Source: Candidatus Obscuribacterales bacterium
Lineage (GTDB): Bacteria > Cyanobacteriota > Vampirovibrionia > Obscuribacterales > Obscuribacteraceae
DNA: 64,000 bases
Assembly: GCA_019637435.1 (NCBI GenBank)
Contig: JAHBVO010000002.1
Span: 969,519-1,033,518 of the forward strand
Reading direction: 5' to 3'
The first letter of the stretch is position 1; every line of letters starts with the position of its first letter. The translations under genes and the position numbers were made by a program. The notes under the pieces are model-generated. The model was not told the origin of the DNA, did no database searches, and saw nothing but the letters and a program-made list of their open reading frames with translations. Below are positions 8,583 through 18,148 of this stretch, in pieces.

Positions 8583-10004
8583 TTACCTTTGAGTTTGTTG
8601 CTCAGCTGCCCGCGAGTCGTAGTAGTTTTTCCACAGGCTCGACTCGACACTTTTGACACTAGCAGGTCTCAAATCGACCAGGTCTGACTTCGTCATTCCC
8701 CACCACGACTTCGAAATGTTCGAATACTCGTTCTGGAGGCTGCTGAAGGACTGGAGCTCACGGTTGGAAAGGTTGGGATTCTGAAGCTTGATGAAGCGTT
8801 TCAGTTCCGTCGAGGTCATATTCCCGTTACCGTTCGCGTCAGCCGCGCCGAAGGTATTATTAAACAGGAGTATATTCCGAGCGTCTTTAATTTTTTCCAA
8901 ACGCTCTGATGTTTCCACACTGACCTTTAGAAACGCCTGCAAATCTTCTCTTGCCAAACCTCTGCTCGAGCCTGCTCTGTCCATCTTCTGGAGCGTCGGT
9001 AGAACGTCGATCATCGTGCTGACCGCCTGTTTCTCAAGTACAGGCAGATTCCGCTGTTTGAGCTTCTCGTGCAGTTCCCTCTCATCAACTACTTTATCGC
9101 CATTCGTGTCCAGTCCATTGAATAGCGACAGGCTCAACCTGGCAAATTCCGTTGCATCGAGCTTTTCGATTCCCTGAAAGCGGCGTCCTGAAAGCTGTTC
9201 GGCCACCGCATAAATGTTATTCTTATCGAAATCCAGTGTCGAATACTGGCTCGGGAAGAATTGACTGCTTTCTTTGTCGCCGCTTGTGAGAGGGTCTTTC
9301 CCCCAAGTTTTTATGGACTGCTCTCTGATCTGCTGTGCAATCTCGAAAGCTTTTTCCGGGTCGAACCGTTGACCGGCGCCGAATCGCATGTCCACAACCC
9401 CGGTGATCGAGCCTTTCGCATCAAAAGCGATCACCGGCGCTGCACCCGTGTAGTGCTGCATCTCTATCTTTTGTACCTGATCGCTTAGAGTCAAAAGACC
9501 GCTGTCCGGATCGGCAAGGAACCTCAGGTGTTCTTCGTATGCCTCTCGGCTTGCTTCCTTCGGCAAGGTTTTCAAAAGCTCTACCGTGCTGGAAATCTGC
9601 CTCTGAATCAAATCTGTTGGCAGGTCGCGACTCTTCTCGCTAGCCTCGGACAAAACCTTTTCTACACCGGCGACATCACCTGCGCCCTCTAGCAAATTCC
9701 TCAGGTTGATCCGCCCGTTGATTGGTAGAGCAAGACGTTCAAGATACAGGCGCATATCCGAGTTGAGTTTGTGCACCTCTCCCTCTTCCGGAGGTTTGTT
9801 CGAGACGCTGATGTTGCCGGTTTGCTCGTCAAAATCTAAATGCTTATTTTGTTCGATAGCTGTTTGAACAGTTGATGCTCGATCTTTCAGCGGCGCAACG
9901 GCTTGTGACTCGAGATCCGCACTGTTAAGCCATTTGAATCCATCATTTATCTGTTGCTGAAGATCGTTGTCGGCGTGTGCCTTTGGCATATCTTTTTCTG
10001 ACAT
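8583..10004 (-). CDS. EF-hand calcium-binding protein
   Basis: 473 residues, without a signal peptide, starting at an ATG preceded by GGAGAAAAAAACT. Two canonical EF-hand loops are visible: DTNGDKVVDERE near residue 300 and DANGNGNMTSTE near 398, each with acidic or Asn ligands at 1, 3 and 5 and Glu at 12. A degenerate hand (DRAGSSRGLAREDL) lies between them. The first 230 residues are helical with no recognised fold. Calcium-responsive regulation or scaffolding is the family expectation; the partner is unknown. It is gene two of the minus-strand operon and sits between two exported proteins, which makes its apparent lack of a signal peptide notable. Confidence 0.82.
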   Translation of the reverse strand: MSEKDMPKAHADNDLQQQINDGFKWLNSADLESQAVAPLKDRASTVQTAIEQNKHLDFDEQTGNISVSNKPPEEGEVHKLNSDMRLYLERLALPINGRINLRNLLEGAGDVAGVEKVLSEASEKSRDLPTDLIQRQISSTVELLKTLPKEASREAYEEHLRFLADPDSGLLTLSDQVQKIEMQHYTGAAPVIAFDAKGSITGVVDMRFGAGQRFDPEKAFEIAQQIREQSIKTWGKDPLTSGDKESSQFFPSQYSTLDFDKNNIYAVAEQLSGRRFQGIEKLDATEFARLSLSLFNGLDTNGDKVVDERELHEKLKQRNLPVLEKQAVSTMIDVLPTLQKMDRAGSSRGLAREDLQAFLKVSVETSERLEKIKDARNILLFNNTFGAADANGNGNMTSTELKRFIKLQNPNLSNRELQSFSSLQNEYSNISKSWWGMTKSDLVDLRPASVKSVESSLWKNYYDSRAAEQQTQR

Positions 10005-10092
10005 AGTTTTTTTCTCCAGTGCGCGGCGAGCTGCACTGAATGTAAGAAACCGGTGTCAGTTTTCTGTGACACACCGCGAAAGAGCAGCGAGG

Positions 10093-10722
10093 CTAAATCA
10101 AATCGGGCTTCTTAATGAGCCAACGACCGTTGTATGGCTTAACTACTTCAAAGCGATTGTGTCTGTTTTCGATTTGCCAGATGTTTTTCTCGGAAGTAGT
10201 TTCCAACTTTCTTAAATAGCGGCTTGGCATGTGAACTTCGACAATGCCGTCCATTTTGAGCTCTGCCCATGGCAGTGGATCTTTGTGGCGAATAGGATTG
10301 CGCTTTTTGTCGCAGGGAAAAGCCAGTTCGATTATGTCATCGGTGAGCATTTGTGCCGGGAGCGCCGGCAATTCGATAACGTCGAGAACCTTGTAGGTTG
10401 CCTTGTTTATGAAATCCTTTTTCTCGCCTTGCGGTTTGCTGCTAATAAACTGCATCGTCCATTTGCAGTCGATTGCGTCTACAAACCACTTCATATTGCC
10501 GGATGCGGAACTGTTTCCTTCGGAAGAAACCTCTTTCAGCTGCATGCCACTACCGGCGCTATCACTTATCGGAGCGCTATTTTTCGGTCCGCGTAGTTCT
10601 TCACTTCCGCCGTAAGAATTTTCGCTGGATGTAACGTCCTGGGCCTGCGCTGATTGCAGTGAGAGCGCCAGCACTGACATCAGTGCGGAATTTAAAGCCG
10701 TTTTCAACGCATTCTTCTTCAC
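10093..10722 (-). CDS. Exported protein of unknown function
   Basis: 209 residues from GTG 10722 with GGGAG eight bases upstream. Signal peptide at 1-27 (MKKNALKTALNSALMSVLA ... SAQAQ). A low-complexity Ser/Gly/Asn linker to about residue 75 precedes a compact domain (NMKWFVDAIDCKWTMQFIS, then VLDVIELPALPAQM, ending LIKKPDLI) with a Cys at about 86 and another in AFPCDKKRN. No family is recognised. It is the first gene of the operon that continues with the EF-hand, TPR and hydrolase genes, and diverges from the symporter across a 235-bp gap. Confidence 0.7.
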   Translation of the reverse strand: MKKNALKTALNSALMSVLALSLQSAQAQDVTSSENSYGGSEELRGPKNSAPISDSAGSGMQLKEVSSEGNSSASGNMKWFVDAIDCKWTMQFISSKPQGEKKDFINKATYKVLDVIELPALPAQMLTDDIIELAFPCDKKRNPIRHKDPLPWAELKMDGIVEVHMPSRYLRKLETTSEKNIWQIENRHNRFEVVKPYNGRWLIKKPDLI

Positions 10723-10957
10723 ACCCGGGCTCCCTGACTTGTCGAGCGTTTCGCACAGCCGTCATTCATGCCTGCAAGTATCTCGATTACCTCAGATTCT
10801 ACCGCGAACCGCACCGCCGAGCCGTCCTTTGAATCGAAGAAAAAACAGTGATGTCAATAGAGTTTTGCTACTGAGACTACGCTATCTTAGTTCGGGCTTT
10901 CTCCTAATTCCTCGAAAACTTCGGTTAGCCCGATCGGCAGAAACGTTCTTTCCTGCG

Positions 10958-12463
10958 ATGAACCCACCCGTCTCCGACGAACTACGCACGCTTCTTGGCA
11001 TTACTATCGGCATCTATGTGGTTGCCATGATCGTGCTCGGCGTCGTTGCCACGCGCAAAGTCGAGGACACTGAAGATTACATTGTTGCCGGGCGCAGTCT
11101 CAATCTGTTTTTTGCCTGGTCGACATTGCTTGCTACCTGGTTCGGCGCGGGGACCGTTTTAACCGTTTGCACTGAAGTATCGAAACTGGGCTTGCAGAGA
11201 GCCGCGCTTGATCCGCTGGGATCCGGTCTCTGTCTTATACTTGCCGGCCTGTTTTTTGCAAAACCGCTCTGGAAGATGAACCTTCTGACGTTATGTGATT
11301 TCTATCGTCAGCGATTTGGCCCGCGAGTCGAAACGATCTCGGCCCTCGTAATGATTCCCAGTTACTTTGGTTGGATCGCCGCTCAGTTTGTGGCTCTTGC
11401 GCAAGTGTTCGCTCTGTTTTTTCACCTTCCGATCGAAATCGGTTGTCTCGCGATCGCTGTGTTTGGTACAGGCTACACTCTTTTGGGTGGAATGTGGGCG
11501 GTGACGCTCACCGACGCCGTGCAAATCACACTCGTGCTTATCGGGCTTGTTGTGCTGACTTTCAATGTTCTTACCGGTGTCGGACATGGCGATGCGACTA
11601 CCGGATTTCTCAATGTGATGACCACCATTGAAAAGGAAGCTCCCACCAAGTTGCAGTGGATTCCGATGGAAACCCCCAGTCACTTTTGGGATTGGGTCGC
11701 GATCCTGGCTGCTGGAGCGCTCGGAAATATACCCGGACAAGACTTGATGCAGCGTGTGTTCGCTTCCAAGAATGAGGAAACCGCTCAGCGCGCCTGCACC
11801 CTCGCAGGTATCTCTTACATTGTCTTTGGAATGCTTCCCGTACTGCTCGGTCTGGTCGCGGCGGCATACTACAAAGATAAAATCCAGGAGTCGGTACTTC
11901 CAGCTCTGGCACAGGCTTTTATGCATCCGGTCATGGCAGTGATATTCGTCGTTGTGATAATGTCGGCTGTACTTGCCACCATAACCAGTGCCATACTTTC
12001 ACCTGCCGCCGTGCTCGCGCAAAATTTGATATTGAAGATTCCTGCGCTGAAAGACCGCGCCAACGGTTTGACTGTTAATAGATGGTGCGTGGTCTTTATC
12101 GCATCGGCTAGTCTGGCAATGGCTTATTCCGGTCAGGGGGCGTTTGCTCTTCTGGAAAACGCTTATTCGATCACGATGGTGTCGCTGATAGTCCCCCTCA
12201 CAATGGGTCTTTATACCAGACCGAGAAACGAGATGCCGGCCATTGCATCGATCGCGGTCGGTATGGGCGTTTGGGTTCCTCAGTACGTTATGGGTTGGGA
12301 ACACTTCCTACAGGTCGTGCCGCCGTTCGACAAAATTGGTTTGTCTCTTTCTCTCACTGCGACTGCGTTATCATTTGTCGCCTATCTCAGCATCCACCTC
12401 TGGCAGGCGAAAATGCTCAAGGAAGAACGGCTGGCGGAAACGGTTTCAAACCTGGACGACTAA
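10958..12463 (+). CDS. Sodium:solute symporter family (SSS) transporter
   Basis: 501 residues from ATG 10958; the frame is open to a TTG at 10739, but the extra 73 residues are basic and unlike the family. It has about 13 transmembrane segments. Family landmarks are DTEDYIVAGRSL in the first loop, LLATWFGAGTVL, LGGMWAVTLTDAVQ and GNIPGQDLMQRVFASKNE. SSS proteins couple sodium entry to uptake of solutes such as proline, pantothenate or sugars; the substrate cannot be read from sequence. The region 10723-10957 upstream is a divergent intergenic space shared with the exported protein operon. The gene is followed by 318 bp before the beta-amylase gene, so co-transcription is not assumed. Confidence 0.88.
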   Translation: MNPPVSDELRTLLGITIGIYVVAMIVLGVVATRKVEDTEDYIVAGRSLNLFFAWSTLLATWFGAGTVLTVCTEVSKLGLQRAALDPLGSGLCLILAGLFFAKPLWKMNLLTLCDFYRQRFGPRVETISALVMIPSYFGWIAAQFVALAQVFALFFHLPIEIGCLAIAVFGTGYTLLGGMWAVTLTDAVQITLVLIGLVVLTFNVLTGVGHGDATTGFLNVMTTIEKEAPTKLQWIPMETPSHFWDWVAILAAGALGNIPGQDLMQRVFASKNEETAQRACTLAGISYIVFGMLPVLLGLVAAAYYKDKIQESVLPALAQAFMHPVMAVIFVVVIMSAVLATITSAILSPAAVLAQNLILKIPALKDRANGLTVNRWCVVFIASASLAMAYSGQGAFALLENAYSITMVSLIVPLTMGLYTRPRNEMPAIASIAVGMGVWVPQYVMGWEHFLQVVPPFDKIGLSLSLTATALSFVAYLSIHLWQAKMLKEERLAETVSNLDD

Positions 12464-12781
12464 TATCACTAATTAATTCTTGCCGAAGTGGTGGAATTCC
12501 CATTGAGAACAAGCGAAACTACATGTAGTTTTATAACATCGCAGTTCATCGAATCAAAATAGAAGGGTCTGAATCCCGAGGTCGTTCGGGAGCTTCATGC
12601 CACGTCATCGAGTGACGCATGGTCCCACATTGCGCACAGTTTTTTTGCGGCTTTGCTTTAACCGACCTTCCGGTCCAATTTGCGTGGGAAGTTTCATGTC
12701 TTCAACCTGCTATGTCAGCTCACTAGCACGTTCGATAGAAATCACTAAAGTGTATGGCATGGCACTGCCGGCGGTGCGTAC
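12464..12781 (+). other. 318-bp leader region before the beta-amylase gene
   Basis: No gene was found. It holds a perfect 16-bp dyad (separate entry) and two hairpins: TCCCGA (12574-12579) with TCGGGA (12586-12591), then CGTCA/TGACG about 15 bp further. These may form a structured leader or operator region. No confident promoter was identified. Confidence 0.4.
12516..12531. promoter_or_regulatory. Perfect 16-bp palindrome AAACTACATGTAGTTT
   Basis: The two half-sites AAACTACA and TGTAGTTT are fully complementary and abut, as in an operator for a dimeric regulator. It is followed by TTATAAC. It could instead be a weak terminator for the symporter gene. Confidence 0.4.
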
Positions 12782-15700
12782 ATGACCGACGCTATGCTCA
12801 ACCAGGGATACTTTGCTCCGCCCGAACATAATGCATTCGGTGCCAAGTCGACGGTTACCTCTGACATTTTAGTCGCGTCCGCATGGTCGGCTCCAGGTAA
12901 AGAGAAGCCGGCGCCGATTGCTGCGAAGGAGGATACGAAGACGCCTTCGAGTTCTCAACCCGAAGCATCATCGTCTGTTTCTCAAACAGCGAAGAGCGAT
13001 TCGGCAAAGCCGGTTGAGTTGAAACCGGCTTCCGGAGGCAGTCACCTGCATTCGGTCGACGCACTGAGGGGGAACTCGGGAGCAGATACGCCACTTGCCT
13101 TTTCGGTCCAACTCGCATCCTCTCATGTTCGTGAAGATGGTCGGCTCAACTATGATTCGATAGTCAGGGACGGTGTCAAAAACTTTTCTGCGATTGACTC
13201 AACACCGACGGGACCGGCTCCTACTCTCCTTGAAGCTGGTCTGGATAAAGTCAGCAAGCACATCATTGATGATAAAGAGACACGCCACCAGTTTAACCAC
13301 TACAGTGGGGAGTTTCTAAAAACCGCAAGTTTGTTCGCCACTCCGAAGATAGGAATGGCTAGCGCCGCATTGCTCTATGGTCTAGACAATGTCCATACCG
13401 ATGCGGACCTCCTGACGGGAACGGCAGATTTCGCTCTGGGCGGAGCCAAAGGTGCGGCCATGCGGCAACTGTTCACAGTAGCGCAGAGAAACATGAGTTT
13501 CGCTCCGGCAAAAGGCGTGGCGATGGGAATGGCCAGTCGCGGTGTCGAGGTGACTTTCTCTCGTGAGATGATAACCAATCCCGGAGCTGGAGTTGAGCGA
13601 TTGAAGCGTGAAACTCTCAATCCGGCTCTCATGGCATACGACGCTGCCACTTTCGTAGCTGCTGAAGGTATGTTTGGCGCTGCCAACAAAATGACGGCTG
13701 GTGCTCTGAAGCGTAGTCCGCTTGCTGCCAGCATGACTATGGGCGGTTCTTTCGGACTGGTTAACGGTGGCTCTTCCGAGATCATTCGCCAGCAGTCCGC
13801 CGGAGAAAACTTCGATCTCGGAAAGGTTTTAAAACACGCTGGGCTGGAAGGTGGAGTGGGCGCGCTCGGTGCCGGCTTTGGTGCGAAGGCCTCCGACCCA
13901 ATGTTCTACAAGAGCATGGGCCAACGCATGAATAATCTCGACGCGACAGCAAAGAATGCTTTGATGGCATCGGGACTCAAAGAAAATACCGGTCTGAAAA
14001 CTTATGAGATCACTGGTGACAAGCTTCCGGTTGTAAGGTTTCAAAACGGTGAAACGAGCGAAGCTACGACTACTGTTCGTGAAGTGAAAAAGTACTTCTT
14101 CTTTGAGAAGAAGGGACCGGAGAAGACTCTGGAACTTTTCCACAACGAGGTTCCGACTCGCAATGACAATGGCGTCAAACTCATTCCCGGCAAGAGTTTA
14201 ATCGCCAACTGTTTCCCGGAAAGACTGAGTCCGGAACTCAGAAGCATGCACGCGCTGCCGGAATCGACCGGCGCTATCTGGTTGGACGTCGCTTCGAAAT
14301 CAAACCGCATGCGTCTGGTCGCCGACAACACTATTAAAGCCGATCCAGCTTCATACAAGCCGCTCGGCACGATGACGAAACTTGCCCGTCCGGAAATCAC
14401 GATGAATGTGATGGCACCGCTGGCAGTGGGCAACATGGAGAATCCAAACGACCCTAACACTAAAGCGGCATGGGAAGCCTTCGATCGAGACCTGGCCAAC
14501 GCTAAGAAGGTCGGTGTCGATGGTGTGAGTACCGATATCTGGTGGGGTTTAGTTGAACCGAAACCGGGCGAGTACAATTGGAAGTATTACGACCAACTTA
14601 GTGAACACATAAAGAGCCACGGTCTCAAGTGGGTTCCGATTCTGTCTCTTCACCAGGCGGGTGGAAACGTGGGCGACGATGTTTACGTTCCACTTCCGTT
14701 TTGGGTATGGGGTCATCTGGCTTCCAAAGCCGGTTCCAGCAATCCTGATTATGCAAAATATCAGAGTGAGCAAGGCAACAAAAGTTCCGAATATGTTTCT
14801 GCCTGGGCCACGGATCTCGCTCTGCCACGCTATAAGGCACTTATGGAGTCGTTTCAAAACCATTTTGCCGATCGGCGCAACGACATCGCCGAAATCAACG
14901 TCAGTTTAGGACCGGCCGGTGAGATTCGCTACCCATCATATAATTCCCACGATCAAAACAGCGGCTACCCGACACGCGGCGCTCTGCAATCTTATTCCGA
15001 GGCTGCCGTGAAGTCCTTCCAGGATTTTGCAGTCAAGAAATACGGCAGTGCCGACAAAGTAAAAGAAGCCTGGGGTGCTGAGTTTGGCGACAATATCGCT
15101 CCTCCGAAAAATCCCGGCGAATTCTTCGGTCAGGATAAACATCATCATACTCAATACGGTAAAGACTTCTTTGATTGGTATAACGAATCACTGACAAAGC
15201 ACGGCAAACAAGTGTTGAACACGGCGCTGGACGTTTTTGGCGCGAAGGATGCGCCGTTTAGTGGTATCGATATTGGTGCCAAGATGCCGGGAGTGCACTG
15301 GCGTGTCGGAGAACGTCAGGGTGACAACATCGTTATGGGAGACCGGCTTGCAGAGTTGGCTGCCGGATTGATCACTACCAGCAGAAACGACTGGTGGTCA
15401 GACGATCTGGGGCGTGGTTACAGACCAATGTTGCAGATGTTCAAAGACGTTCAGCGTCCCGATTCGAAATCGCGCGTGGTTCCTCACTTTACTGCTCTGG
15501 AAATGGCGGATGGACACGAAGGACCTGGCGTGAAGTCGATGCCATACGCACTTGCCACCTGGGTCGGGCAAGAAGCTGTTCGTCAGGGCTTAACCCTCAA
15601 GGGCGAGAACGCGCTGTCCTGGAACCTTCACGATCACGCCTCCTGGGACAGAATGCGCAGCTTCATCGATCTGCCGGGTAATCAAAACGGCTACTATCAT

Positions 15701-15823
15701 GGTCTAACCCTTTTGAGAATGGGTGATGTGTTGAATTCGGATGTTGGTCGCAGTCGGCTTGCAGAGATGATTCAGGCGATTAAGAACGCACGTCCGCCGG
15801 AAGCGCTACCCGAAGCAAAATAG
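12782..15823 (+). CDS. Glycoside hydrolase family 14 beta-amylase with long N-terminal extension
   Basis: 1013 residues. Residues about 540-990 form a GH14 catalytic barrel: GVDGVSTDIWWGLVE (about 573-587), LSLHQAGGNVGDD, the acid Glu714 in GPAGEIRYPSY, and the base Glu907 in HFTALEMADGHE. The two glutamates are 193 residues apart, matching the known spacing of about 194 in the soybean enzyme. The predicted reaction releases maltose from non-reducing ends of starch or glycogen. Residues 1-130 are Ser/Pro/Lys-rich and disordered. About 130-400 are Ala/Gly-rich helices with hydrophobic stretches of unknown role, and about 400-535 are unassigned. No signal peptide is visible. Phosphoglucomutase follows 154 bp later, consistent with alpha-glucan use. 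Confidence 0.9.
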   Translation: MTDAMLNQGYFAPPEHNAFGAKSTVTSDILVASAWSAPGKEKPAPIAAKEDTKTPSSSQPEASSSVSQTAKSDSAKPVELKPASGGSHLHSVDALRGNSGADTPLAFSVQLASSHVREDGRLNYDSIVRDGVKNFSAIDSTPTGPAPTLLEAGLDKVSKHIIDDKETRHQFNHYSGEFLKTASLFATPKIGMASAALLYGLDNVHTDADLLTGTADFALGGAKGAAMRQLFTVAQRNMSFAPAKGVAMGMASRGVEVTFSREMITNPGAGVERLKRETLNPALMAYDAATFVAAEGMFGAANKMTAGALKRSPLAASMTMGGSFGLVNGGSSEIIRQQSAGENFDLGKVLKHAGLEGGVGALGAGFGAKASDPMFYKSMGQRMNNLDATAKNALMASGLKENTGLKTYEITGDKLPVVRFQNGETSEATTTVREVKKYFFFEKKGPEKTLELFHNEVPTRNDNGVKLIPGKSLIANCFPERLSPELRSMHALPESTGAIWLDVASKSNRMRLVADNTIKADPASYKPLGTMTKLARPEITMNVMAPLAVGNMENPNDPNTKAAWEAFDRDLANAKKVGVDGVSTDIWWGLVEPKPGEYNWKYYDQLSEHIKSHGLKWVPILSLHQAGGNVGDDVYVPLPFWVWGHLASKAGSSNPDYAKYQSEQGNKSSEYVSAWATDLALPRYKALMESFQNHFADRRNDIAEINVSLGPAGEIRYPSYNSHDQNSGYPTRGALQSYSEAAVKSFQDFAVKKYGSADKVKEAWGAEFGDNIAPPKNPGEFFGQDKHHHTQYGKDFFDWYNESLTKHGKQVLNTALDVFGAKDAPFSGIDIGAKMPGVHWRVGERQGDNIVMGDRLAELAAGLITTSRNDWWSDDLGRGYRPMLQMFKDVQRPDSKSRVVPHFTALEMADGHEGPGVKSMPYALATWVGQEAVRQGLTLKGENALSWNLHDHASWDRMRSFIDLPGNQNGYYHGLTLLRMGDVLNSDVGRSRLAEMIQAIKNARPPEALPEAK

Positions 15824-15977
15824 TTCAGCTATCCTCAGCACAGCGGGTTTGACTCGTTCTAGAAAGTCACTTTCTTGGGTTTCGGCAGGTCAAGTTCACT
15901 CCAGATGTTATATGCTATAGACCTCCACCGGGCGTAGTCCGCCCGTGGTCGCGCACCTTTCAATAGGAGATGTAGTG

Positions 15978-17630
15978 ATGCTCAGTCCGTTTGCAGGAAA
16001 GCCAGTGCAGCCCGACATGCTTGTCAATGTGCCGAAACTTATCACGTCTTACTACGAAGACAAGCCGGATGTTTCGGAACCAACAGAGCGTGTGGCGTTC
16101 GGGACTTCCGGACACAGAGGCTCTGCATTCAAGCGAGCATTCAATGAAGACCACATCCTCGCAATAACACAGGCTATATGCTTGTACCGGAAGGAGCAAG
16201 GTTACACGGGGCCGCTTTATCTTGGCATCGATACGCATGCACTGTCCGAGCCGGCGTTTGCCAGCGCACTCTCCGTGCTTGCCGCCAATGACGTTAATGT
16301 CATGATTGACAGCGCCGGCGGTTACACGCCGACACCGGCGATTTCGCTTGCGATTCTCAACTATAACAAGGGCAAGAAAAGCGGTTTGGCTGATGGAATT
16401 GTGATCACTCCGTCGCACAATCCGCCTGAAGATGGTGGCTTCAAATACAACCCGCCTTCGGGTGGTCCAGCCGATACCAACATTACAGGCTGGATTGAGA
16501 AGAAGGCAAATGAATTTCTAGCCAATGGCTTGAAAGATGTAAAAACAATTTCGTTCAAAGCTGCACTTAAAGCTTCGACGACTCAAGAATTCGATTTTGG
16601 AAAATTGTATGTTGATGAACTCACTTCGGTCATCGATATTGATGCCATCCGCGGTGCCAAAATCAAAGCAGGTGTTGATCCGCTTGGCGGTGCCGGTGTT
16701 GCCTACTGGGCTCGTCTGGTCGATCAATATAAGTTGCCGATTCAAGTAGTAAACTCACTCGTCGATCCAACATTTTCATTCATGAGCGTGGACTGGGACG
16801 GCAAAGTTCGAATGGATTGCTCGTCACCATATGCGATGGCGGGGCTGCTTAAACTAAAAGATCAATACGATATCGCGTTTGCAAACGACACAGACCACGA
16901 CCGCCACGGGATCGTCACTCCTACTGCCGGATTGATGAATCCTAATCATTATCTTGCCGTGGCTATCGACTATCTCTTTACGAATAGAACGAACTGGCGC
17001 AAAGATGCCGGAATCGGAAAGACAATTGTTTCAAGCAGCATGATCGATAGGGTTGCGAAACGTCTGGGGCGAAAACTTGTTGAAGTGCCGGTGGGCTTTA
17101 AATGGTTTGTCGAGGGATTGTCCGATGGCTCGCTGGGTTTCGGCGGTGAGGAAAGCGCAGGAGCATCTTTCCTGCGCAAGGACGGAAGTGTTTGGACGAC
17201 CGACAAAGATGGAATAATCCTCGCTCTCTTGAGCGCCGAAATTCTCGCGACTACCGGCAAATCGCCGTCGGAGCATTACGAGGCCCTGACCGGAGAGTTT
17301 GGAAACCCGGTCTATGCCCGGGTCGAGGCGCCTGCGTCCGCCGAAGAAAAAGCAAACTTCAAAAAATTGTCTGCCGATCAAATCACAGCTTCTGAGTTCG
17401 CCGGAGAGAAAATTGTAGAAAAACTGACGACTGCTCCGAGCAACAACGCATCAATCGGTGGACTTAAAGTTGTGACCGAGAATGGCTGGTTTGCCGCCAG
17501 ACCGTCCGGCACCGAGGATATCTACAAAATCTATGCCGAGAGCTTCAAAGGCGATGCACATTTGAAACAGATACAGGATGAAGCGAAAGCGCTGGTCTCG
17601 AAAGTGCTATCGTCGGCGGTGGCAGTTTAA
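15978..17630 (+). CDS. pgm: Phosphoglucomutase (alpha-D-glucose phosphate-specific)
   Basis: 550 residues from ATG 15978, with AGGAG nine bases upstream; the frame opens at 15945, but that extension is unlikely. Interconverts glucose 1-phosphate and glucose 6-phosphate in the cytosol. The phosphoserine loop is [16 protein letters not shown] with Ser146, the same position as in E. coli Pgm. The metal loop is [13 protein letters not shown], the sugar-binding loop is [14 protein letters not shown] and the phosphate-binding loop is [16 protein letters not shown]. Length and order match the Pgm (not GlmM or ManB) subfamily. The gene ends before a strong hairpin terminator. With the beta-amylase just upstream it fits glycogen or starch metabolism. 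Confidence 0.96.
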   Translation: MLSPFAGKPVQPDMLVNVPKLITSYYEDKPDVSEPTERVAFGTSGHRGSAFKRAFNEDHILAITQAICLYRKEQGYTGPLYLGIDTHALSEPAFASALSVLAANDVNVMIDSAGGYTPTPAISLAILNYNKGKKSGLADGIVITPSHNPPEDGGFKYNPPSGGPADTNITGWIEKKANEFLANGLKDVKTISFKAALKASTTQEFDFGKLYVDELTSVIDIDAIRGAKIKAGVDPLGGAGVAYWARLVDQYKLPIQVVNSLVDPTFSFMSVDWDGKVRMDCSSPYAMAGLLKLKDQYDIAFANDTDHDRHGIVTPTAGLMNPNHYLAVAIDYLFTNRTNWRKDAGIGKTIVSSSMIDRVAKRLGRKLVEVPVGFKWFVEGLSDGSLGFGGEESAGASFLRKDGSVWTTDKDGIILALLSAEILATTGKSPSEHYEALTGEFGNPVYARVEAPASAEEKANFKKLSADQITASEFAGEKIVEKLTTAPSNNASIGGLKVVTENGWFAARPSGTEDIYKIYAESFKGDAHLKQIQDEAKALVSKVLSSAVAV

Positions 17631-17690
17631 AATATCGCCACCGTTCAAACTGGACATGGCAGTTTACGACCAGGCAAACGGTTTAAATTA

Positions 17691-17733
17691 AAACGCCTCG
17701 ATGCAATAACACTCATCGAGGCGTTTAGATTTT
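17691..17733. terminator. Bidirectional hairpin terminator between pgm and the next gene
   Basis: Perfect 13-bp stem AAACGCCTCGATG (17691-17703) with CATCGAGGCGTTT (17714-17726), flanked by an A-rich run before and TTTAGATTTT after. It serves convergent genes. Confidence 0.9.
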
Positions 17734-17753
17734 GCAGAACGGGTAGCGTTCGA

Positions 17754-18089
17754 CTATGGTTTGTAAACGTTGTCGAGGCGCAAGCGAAGCGTTTTTACGC
17801 TCAGGTCGTTCAATTCTTTATGAACTTTATTGGTGTCCGGAATGCTGAGCTTGCCGCCATTCTTGCTCTTCATTTTTTCCATGCGGTCTTTGATGTCTGA
17901 AACTTCCTTTTTTAGATCCTCGACTTGTTTAGTAGTCAGTTCATTTCCAGTCCGACCTTCGTCGATCTCTTTGGAAAGTTTTTCAAGTCTCTGCGTCACC
18001 GTCCACTTCTTAGCGTCAGCTGCTAGAGGTGAGCAGACGAGAAAAATCGTGAGAAGTCCAGCAACAGCCGCAGCGGTCTTGCTTTTCAT
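17754..18089 (-). CDS. Small exported coiled-coil protein
   Basis: 111 residues from ATG 18089, with CAGGAG seven bases upstream. Signal peptide at 1-26 (AAAVAGLLTIFLVCSPLAADA). The mature part is charged and helical (TQRLEKLSKEIDEG, then QVEDLKKEVSDIKDRMEKMK), a coiled coil of about 45 residues. The tail KTLRLRLDNVYKP is conserved-looking, but no family is recognised. Probably a periplasmic structural or chaperone-like small protein. It lies downstream of the 200-residue orphan gene on the same strand (59-bp gap) and may share its transcript. Confidence 0.68.
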   Translation of the reverse strand: MKSKTAAAVAGLLTIFLVCSPLAADAKKWTVTQRLEKLSKEIDEGRTGNELTTKQVEDLKKEVSDIKDRMEKMKSKNGGKLSIPDTNKVHKELNDLSVKTLRLRLDNVYKP

Positions 18090-18148
18090 CAAAATGCTCC
18101 TGTTCTCGATTGGGAAACATCGGACAGTATAGCAAGCGAAGTCGGCAC

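Noticed and set aside
12481..12500. tRNA-Leu-like 5' segment (TGCCGAAGTGGTGGAATT)
   Set aside because: No anticodon arm, T arm or matching 3' acceptor follows; chance resemblance.
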